A stretch of 34,721 nucleotides of DNA from a virus, in IMG/VR virus record IMGVR_UViG_3300025109_000036, positions 1-34,721 of that record; one strand, 5' to 3'. A program made the translations under genes and the position numbers. Of this stretch, positions 30,848 through 34,721 are shown one piece after another; the stretch's first letter is position 1, and every line of letters begins with the position of its first letter. Under the pieces are notes generated by a model. That model did not search any database. It saw nothing but the letters and a program-made list of their open reading frames with translations, and was not told the origin of the DNA.

Positions 30848-32305
30848 TTATTGCCTTTCTAATGCGTGTCCATAAACTTCCACTTTTCTCACGGTAAAAT
30901 TATTAGTAATACTACCATTAGACCAGTCAAATTCTAGTCTAAAGTCTTCAACTCTTTGTTTTGGTTTAAATACTTTTACCACTCGTGAACCGTCACCCGC
31001 ATGAGTAATACTTCCTACCGCCAAATTGCTACCACCTCTATCATATCGTAATACGAGGTCAACCCTAGCACCAGTAGCTGTAGGTTCATAATGGACAATA
31101 ATTTCATCAACAATGGAAGGCGCGACATTAAACATTGGTGTCTTCCAAAAACAATTAACATCATAATTACTAGTTTTTGTTAATTGATAATTTGTAGTAG
31201 CATTACTTGCAAACATCAATGAATTAAATGGAGTTCCAACTGCTCCTGGATTAGTAAACCCAGCAACATATTGACTCATGGTAGAGCCTAGACTCTCGTC
31301 TTCTGCTCCCCATCTATAAATAGTGTTACCGCTAGCCCAACAAATAAAGCCACTATCTTCTGCGGTCTGACCAAAATTAGGAAGTCCACCTGTATAGTTT
31401 CTTATTAGTTGTACTCTATTGCCATTAACCACTCCGAATGAGTATGCCTGAGCGTTACTCTTCTCATACCAAACAAATACTGTTCCGTCTTTTATATAAA
31501 GAGCTCCAAGAGTTCCTTTAACACGAGGGTTAGGCTGGTCGTCGTAAAACTCACTAACCTCATCCCAATAAAAGACACCTCCAACATTACTATTAGAACC
31601 GCCAAGGTTTGGGCTATTAAGAGCCACCACAACACGGCCATTGTCATAGTCTATGTCTACAATCTGAGCGTCTTCATCAAAAAGAAGCGCCTGGGCATCT
31701 AGGACATCAGTTGCTGGGTTATATAAACCAACATACCTTCCATTTCCAAAGTAAATAATCCCGCTAGGAGCTACTACGGATGGATGCGGAGCGTCTTCTA
31801 TTGTGCTTGCACCAGACGCAGGAACTGTTGATCCCCAGTCATCATCAAATGTATCAGTAGCCAATGTCAGTCTACCAATGTCTCCAGCGTCACCCGAGTG
31901 GTTATAAAAGTAGTATAAGTAGTCCCCTGCCCTAGCAGTGCTCTCTCCATCCTCTGCGGTTACAACAGCCTTGTTTATCGTATGAGGATAATTGCCATCA
32001 CTTGTAACAGTGGTAGGAGTTATCTTGTAAAGTTCAGCACCTCCAATACCCCAGGTTATGCCATCTTCTGTGGGAGTATTTAGTATGTGCTTTATAAGAG
32101 TTGTTACTTCACCCGCTTGAGTTCCATTAGTAAGAGCTGTCATAGCAGGACCTTGTGTCATCCCAATAGGATTGCTTGTGTCCATGTTTTGCATCTTACC
32201 AGCAGAGTTTTTATTACCAACAACAGGATAGTCATCTAAAAAGTAGGCAGGTGCAAAACCAGCAAACGGTGCGTCTATGATTATGTTCCATTTTCTTTCT
32301 GCCAT
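30848..32305 (-). CDS. Tail nozzle-like protein (tail tubular B / stabilisation type)
   Basis: This 485-residue protein is beta-rich and follows the head-tail adaptor, where podoviruses encode the tail nozzle or stabilisation protein. The opening has VVGNKNSAGKMQNMDT; repeated strand motifs such as DYLYYFYNHSGDAGDIG and GIIYFGNGRYVGLYNP look like blades of a propeller or stacked beta modules. The last 60 residues have YGHALERQ at the end. The assignment to the P22 gp10/T7 gp12 class is by position and fold look; sequence identity to those is not visible. Confidence 0.6.
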   Translation of the reverse strand: MAERKWNIIIDAPFAGFAPAYFLDDYPVVGNKNSAGKMQNMDTSNPIGMTQGPAMTALTNGTQAGEVTTLIKHILNTPTEDGITWGIGGAELYKITPTTVTSDGNYPHTINKAVVTAEDGESTARAGDYLYYFYNHSGDAGDIGRLTLATDTFDDDWGSTVPASGASTIEDAPHPSVVAPSGIIYFGNGRYVGLYNPATDVLDAQALLFDEDAQIVDIDYDNGRVVVALNSPNLGGSNSNVGGVFYWDEVSEFYDDQPNPRVKGTLGALYIKDGTVFVWYEKSNAQAYSFGVVNGNRVQLIRNYTGGLPNFGQTAEDSGFICWASGNTIYRWGAEDESLGSTMSQYVAGFTNPGAVGTPFNSLMFASNATTNYQLTKTSNYDVNCFWKTPMFNVAPSIVDEIIVHYEPTATGARVDLVLRYDRGGSNLAVGSITHAGDGSRVVKVFKPKQRVEDFRLEFDWSNGSITNNFTVRKVEVYGHALERQ

Positions 32306-32307
32306 AT

Positions 32308-33045
32308 TTAGTTCATGTTTCGTTTTTTAGGTTTAACCTGTGCGACCTCGTCAGCTGTTCTTGTAGAGTAAAATGTAAGCATTTGCTGTTTCATTAGTTG
32401 ACACTTCTGAAATGCAATCATTGCTTTCTCTGGTTGATCTTTAGCGTTAAGCCATTCTACTGCAGCCAGATATGCTAATACCTCATGATAAGCAGCGTTG
32501 AATACTGGAGTGCTCGTAGCACCAATTCCTACTACCAAATCTGTGACCAGGGTTGTGGTCCATAACAACAGTCCATTTGTAACAGCAGTAGTAGGTATAG
32601 GATCAATGTAAATATTGCCATCACGAATCCAAGCGATTGGTTGCGATTTACTACCTTTGATTGCTCTATTATCACTCGTATTAGAAATAGCATTGTCGTC
32701 AATAGAATTAAGCTTAACAATGTCAAGTTTGACATAGTTGTTTGAGTCACCTGTATAATTAATTTCAGCTCTGTCCACTGTCATAATGTCAGTAGCAAAA
32801 GCATAACTATTTGTTCCAGATACCAAGTTAATAGCTCCTGAGCCTGTAGCATCCTCTGTGTTCTCTCGCCATTCATTCATTATGTTTGAAAGAATAGTCG
32901 TTTGAACGTCACGATACTTGTTGTTTATTATAGCTAAGATATCAGTATCGCTGAACGCATTTACATTCTCTTGAGAATCTGTAAGGAATCTAGTTAGCCC
33001 AAGAAGCGTACTTGGGGTAGTTGAACTCGATGCACCAATAAACAT
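32308..33045 (-). CDS. Head-tail adaptor protein (Gp4/gp11-like)
   Basis: This 245-residue protein has an alpha-helical N-terminus (STPSTLLGLTRFLTDSQENV), the FSDTDILAIINNKYRDVQ segment near 31-50 that resembles phage adaptor families, and a beta-rich middle. It lies between the holin-like peptide and the nozzle-like gene. Adaptors of this class dock on the portal and connect the tail. The family is inferred from helical organisation, length and position. Confidence 0.65.
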   Translation of the reverse strand: MFIGASSSTTPSTLLGLTRFLTDSQENVNAFSDTDILAIINNKYRDVQTTILSNIMNEWRENTEDATGSGAINLVSGTNSYAFATDIMTVDRAEINYTGDSNNYVKLDIVKLNSIDDNAISNTSDNRAIKGSKSQPIAWIRDGNIYIDPIPTTAVTNGLLLWTTTLVTDLVVGIGATSTPVFNAAYHEVLAYLAAVEWLNAKDQPEKAMIAFQKCQLMKQQMLTFYSTRTADEVAQVKPKKRNMN

Positions 33046-33046
33046 A

Positions 33047-33247
33047 TTATTTATCGCTTAAATATTCTTTAACTGCATTAATTAATATTCCGCCAATTGC
33101 TACCACAAGTGCTGTATAAGCCCCAAAATTGACGCTAGGGAGTAGTTCAGCTATATATACTAACAATGCACCACCTATAGCTATCCCAGCTCCTTTTAGG
33201 ATTTTAATGCCATTTGTTTTGTTTAACTTCATCTTTTTTGATTCCAT
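33047..33247 (-). CDS. Holin-like small membrane protein
   Basis: This 66-residue protein has a basic N-terminus (MESKKMKLNKTNG) and two hydrophobic segments, about residues 16-34 (ILKGAGIAIGGALLVYIAE) and 41-60 (FGAYTALVVAIGGILINAVK), ending in a charged tail. A two-span layout with a short loop is typical of small holins. It lies before the adaptor gene and after the UGA-interrupted ORF. A lysis role is likely but unproved; the second holin-like gene at 231-470 could share it. Confidence 0.55.
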   Translation of the reverse strand: MESKKMKLNKTNGIKILKGAGIAIGGALLVYIAELLPSVNFGAYTALVVAIGGILINAVKEYLSDK

Positions 33248-33250
33248 ACT

Positions 33251-33403
33251 TTATAATTTATAATTATTTCTATCACTCCACTCACTTTTTTTGCCATTGT
33301 TCCATCTAACAACTGGTGACAAATAACCAACTACACTTATTCACCTAGAGTATACCTCGCATTTCTGCCTAATACACTCTAGATTGTTTTCTCCTTTATT
33401 CAT
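33251..33403 (-). pseudogene. Small ORF interrupted by an in-frame UGA
   Basis: The ATG at 33403 overlaps the stop of the preceding 42-residue ORF (ATGA), and the frame ends with TAA four bases before the holin-like ATG. It reads 20 codons (MNKGENNLECIRQKCEVYSR), then TGA at 33341-33343, then 29 codons (including YLSPVVRWNNGKKSEWSDRN). The fit to its neighbours suggests one original gene of 50 sense codons. The TGA may be a nonsense mutation, sequencing error or recoded stop. TGA ends other genes here, so general recoding is unlikely. Confidence 0.45.
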
Positions 33404-33528
33404 ATTTTAATATGTTTATTTATCTTCTTCTTTTTTTTTGGTTTTATCGTTTCTCGTAGATTCTGCACAGAGAGTATAATTCTTTTATTACTTTCCATTC
33501 GCTCTTTAATAGCTTGTATAATGCACAT
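33400..33528 (-). CDS. 42-residue basic peptide with a perfect Shine-Dalgarno sequence
   Basis: The ATG at 33528 has AAGGAGG nine bases upstream, inside the 3' end of the peptidase gene. The peptide (MCIIQAIKERMESNKRIILS at the start) ends in a Lys-rich segment (KPKKKKKINKHIKI). The Shine-Dalgarno, spacing and coupling to both neighbours favour a real gene, but no family is recognised. Confidence 0.55.
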   Translation of the reverse strand: MCIIQAIKERMESNKRIILSVQNLRETIKPKKKKKINKHIKI

Positions 33529-33529
33529 A

Positions 33530-34477
33530 TCATACAGCCTCCTTTTTTGTGTTTATCTTCGGCGATTCATCCCATTCTTCCTTTGTGAGAGCTTTTGTTT
33601 TTAACAGTGAAAACTCTTCCCCATCAATTATCTTCTTCTTACTTCTCATTATTGTCGTTGCTTGTATTTCAGATAGATCGCCTACCATGATCTTTCCGTC
33701 TAGTGTCATCCCAAACTCACCACTATCTTGTGCGTCTTGAACTAACATATTGTCTTCAAATTTTGGAGTTGGCATATAATCTTCTATATTATATCGCAAC
33801 CTGTGACCAAAGTAGAAGTCCCAGGATAGCTTCTTAATGTTATTACTATAGTGATCGTAAATCAGCCAGTATTCGTATTTCTTATATCCATACAGCATCA
33901 CTGCATGATTCGTTGTTTTCTCTGTTCTTGGGTAAATTCCATTCACTGGTTTCTCCCAAGCGTAAACTGTAACTTGTAGTGGGGAATAGGTTAATGCTTC
34001 TATCATTGATTTCGCATCTCTCTCTACTACCCACTCCCAATTAAGTTTGAAATGAGCAAGCGAGTCTTGTCCAGCCTGTAAGACTTCTAATGGTAAATCT
34101 TTCATGTACTCCACCCAAGTCTTTGCTTCAAATGGCCAGAACTCTTCACCGACCAATCCGAATGTTCTTATCGTCTCTGCAACAGTTGAAAGATAGTTAC
34201 CTTGCAATGTTGTCCCAGACGCTTTAGCTATAAACCTATCGGAGAAATTCTCCTCTATGTCATACCTCCTTTTGTATAATGTCTCTAAACAATTTAATGC
34301 TGAGAAGCTTACACAACTCATCGTGTCAAAGTCCTTTCGTTGTGGCTCATACACTGGTAGATATTCATTCCAGTTGCCGTCCTCTTCCAAAACTTCAGGG
34401 ATAATACCCGTAAAACTACCAAATCTCCAATCCTTAGGATTTGCCTGTACCTCCTGTAATAAACCAAAGTTTTTCAT
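33530..34477 (-). CDS. Papain-like (C1-type) cysteine peptidase
   Basis: This 315-residue protein has the papain arrangement: a nucleophile Cys in MSCVSFSALNCLE (C55), a His in TTNHAVMLYGY (H191) and a third residue in WLIYDHYSN (D208 or the following Asn). Papain-like peptidases are known in many bacteria and some phages; here it could process virion or envelope proteins or act in lysis. The C-terminal 80 residues are charged and may be a separate domain. It lies between the zinc-ribbon gene and the 42-residue ORF, whose Shine-Dalgarno sequence lies in its 3' end. It stops with TGA. Confidence 0.7.
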   Translation of the reverse strand: MKNFGLLQEVQANPKDWRFGSFTGIIPEVLEEDGNWNEYLPVYEPQRKDFDTMSCVSFSALNCLETLYKRRYDIEENFSDRFIAKASGTTLQGNYLSTVAETIRTFGLVGEEFWPFEAKTWVEYMKDLPLEVLQAGQDSLAHFKLNWEWVVERDAKSMIEALTYSPLQVTVYAWEKPVNGIYPRTEKTTNHAVMLYGYKKYEYWLIYDHYSNNIKKLSWDFYFGHRLRYNIEDYMPTPKFEDNMLVQDAQDSGEFGMTLDGKIMVGDLSEIQATTIMRSKKKIIDGEEFSLLKTKALTKEEWDESPKINTKKEAV

Positions 34478-34509
34478 ATATAATGGTTACTTGTAAAATA
34501 CAGGGATAT

Positions 34510-34721
34510 AGATTGTCTAAAACCCTGTTGAAGGAGATGTAGGATCTCCACTAATTTGTATCAACTGGCGGTTCATACAACTTGTGCATGTCCCAACATA
34601 GTAGGGAACACCTTGCTCGTTATGAACCACTGGTACAAGGGGGTAGACAAAGAACTTACGATCTCTCTTACATAGTCTGCAAATATATGCAACATCCTTC
34701 ATTTCATACCTCCTTGTTGTA
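34510..34721. repeat. Terminal direct repeat, right copy
   Basis: This is the same 212-base segment as 1-212 with two synonymous differences. It carries the complete zinc-ribbon gene and its Shine-Dalgarno sequence and ends at the window edge, inside the -10 element of a weak promoter candidate that is complete only in the left copy (212-239). Confidence 0.95.
34517..34702 (-). CDS. Small zinc-ribbon protein (right copy)
   Basis: This encodes the same 61-residue, four-cysteine zinc-ribbon protein as 8-193, with two silent codon differences. The AAGGAGG ribosome-binding site is present in this copy too. The next gene downstream is the papain-like peptidase, whose start is about 40 bases away. 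Its function is not recognised beyond a probable zinc-binding fold. It should be counted once in the circular genome. Confidence 0.75.
   Translation of the reverse strand: MKDVAYICRLCKRDRKFFVYPLVPVVHNEQGVPYYVGTCTSCMNRQLIQISGDPTSPSTGF

Noticed and set aside
33341-33343. Genome-wide UGA recoding
   Set aside because: The papain-like peptidase, the 114-residue protein and an HNH gene all end properly in TGA, and large ORFs contain no internal TGA.
1-34721. CRISPR array or insertion sequence
   Set aside because: No regularly spaced repeats and no transposase-like gene were seen.

Overview
The window looks like one complete genome of a short-tailed (podovirus-like) tailed bacteriophage. Bases 1-212 recur at 34510-34721 with two mismatches, so the contig closes on itself and the unique length is about 34.5 kb. 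It is AT-rich and tightly packed, and every credible gene lies on the minus strand, so biological order runs from high to low coordinates. No tail tape measure, sheath or tail-tube genes are visible. There is a head-tail adaptor, a nozzle-like protein, fibre and spike proteins and two very large virion proteins, which is the podovirus plan. The host cannot be named from the sequence. Four promoters are of bacterial sigma-70 type, yet most genes, including the major capsid gene, lack a Shine-Dalgarno sequence.

Layout in transcription order: (1) 34.7-21.6 kb: zinc ribbon, papain-like peptidase, small ORFs, holin-like peptide, head-tail adaptor, nozzle-like protein, LamG fibre, M23-domain virion protein, 1225-residue ejection-type protein and a tiny membrane peptide, ending in two terminators. 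(2) 21.5-21.0 kb: about 570 bp without a convincing gene, holding a near-consensus promoter nested in the first terminator, an attenuator-like second terminator and a pseudoknot-like fold. (3) 21.0-15.3 kb: accessory, recombination and lysis genes. These are an MT-A70 methyltransferase, a PD-(D/E)XK-like nuclease, a Lar-like zinc protein, YopX, a membrane-anchored lytic transglycosylase-like enzyme, a DUF5659-like protein, an annealing-type protein, two HNH proteins and an SSB-like protein. (4) 15.3-4.6 kb, behind a strong promoter: small genes, TerS, a group-I-intron-like RNA, TerL with an intein, a DNA methyltransferase with an inserted nuclease domain, portal, scaffold, capsid and a capsid-adjacent structural protein. 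(5) 4.6-0 kb: small structural proteins, a beta-helix spike, a fibre and a holin-like protein, wrapping round to (1).

No DNA polymerase, helicase, primase, integrase or repressor was recognised, so replication probably relies on the host. The most unusual features are an HNH endonuclease gene encoded out of frame inside the TerL intein while the intein frame stays open, a Vsr/DUF559-like nuclease inserted in frame in a methyltransferase, a group-I-intron-like RNA between TerS and TerL, and the promoter/terminator/RNA-switch region near 21.4 kb. Family assignments come from motifs read by eye; no database search was run.
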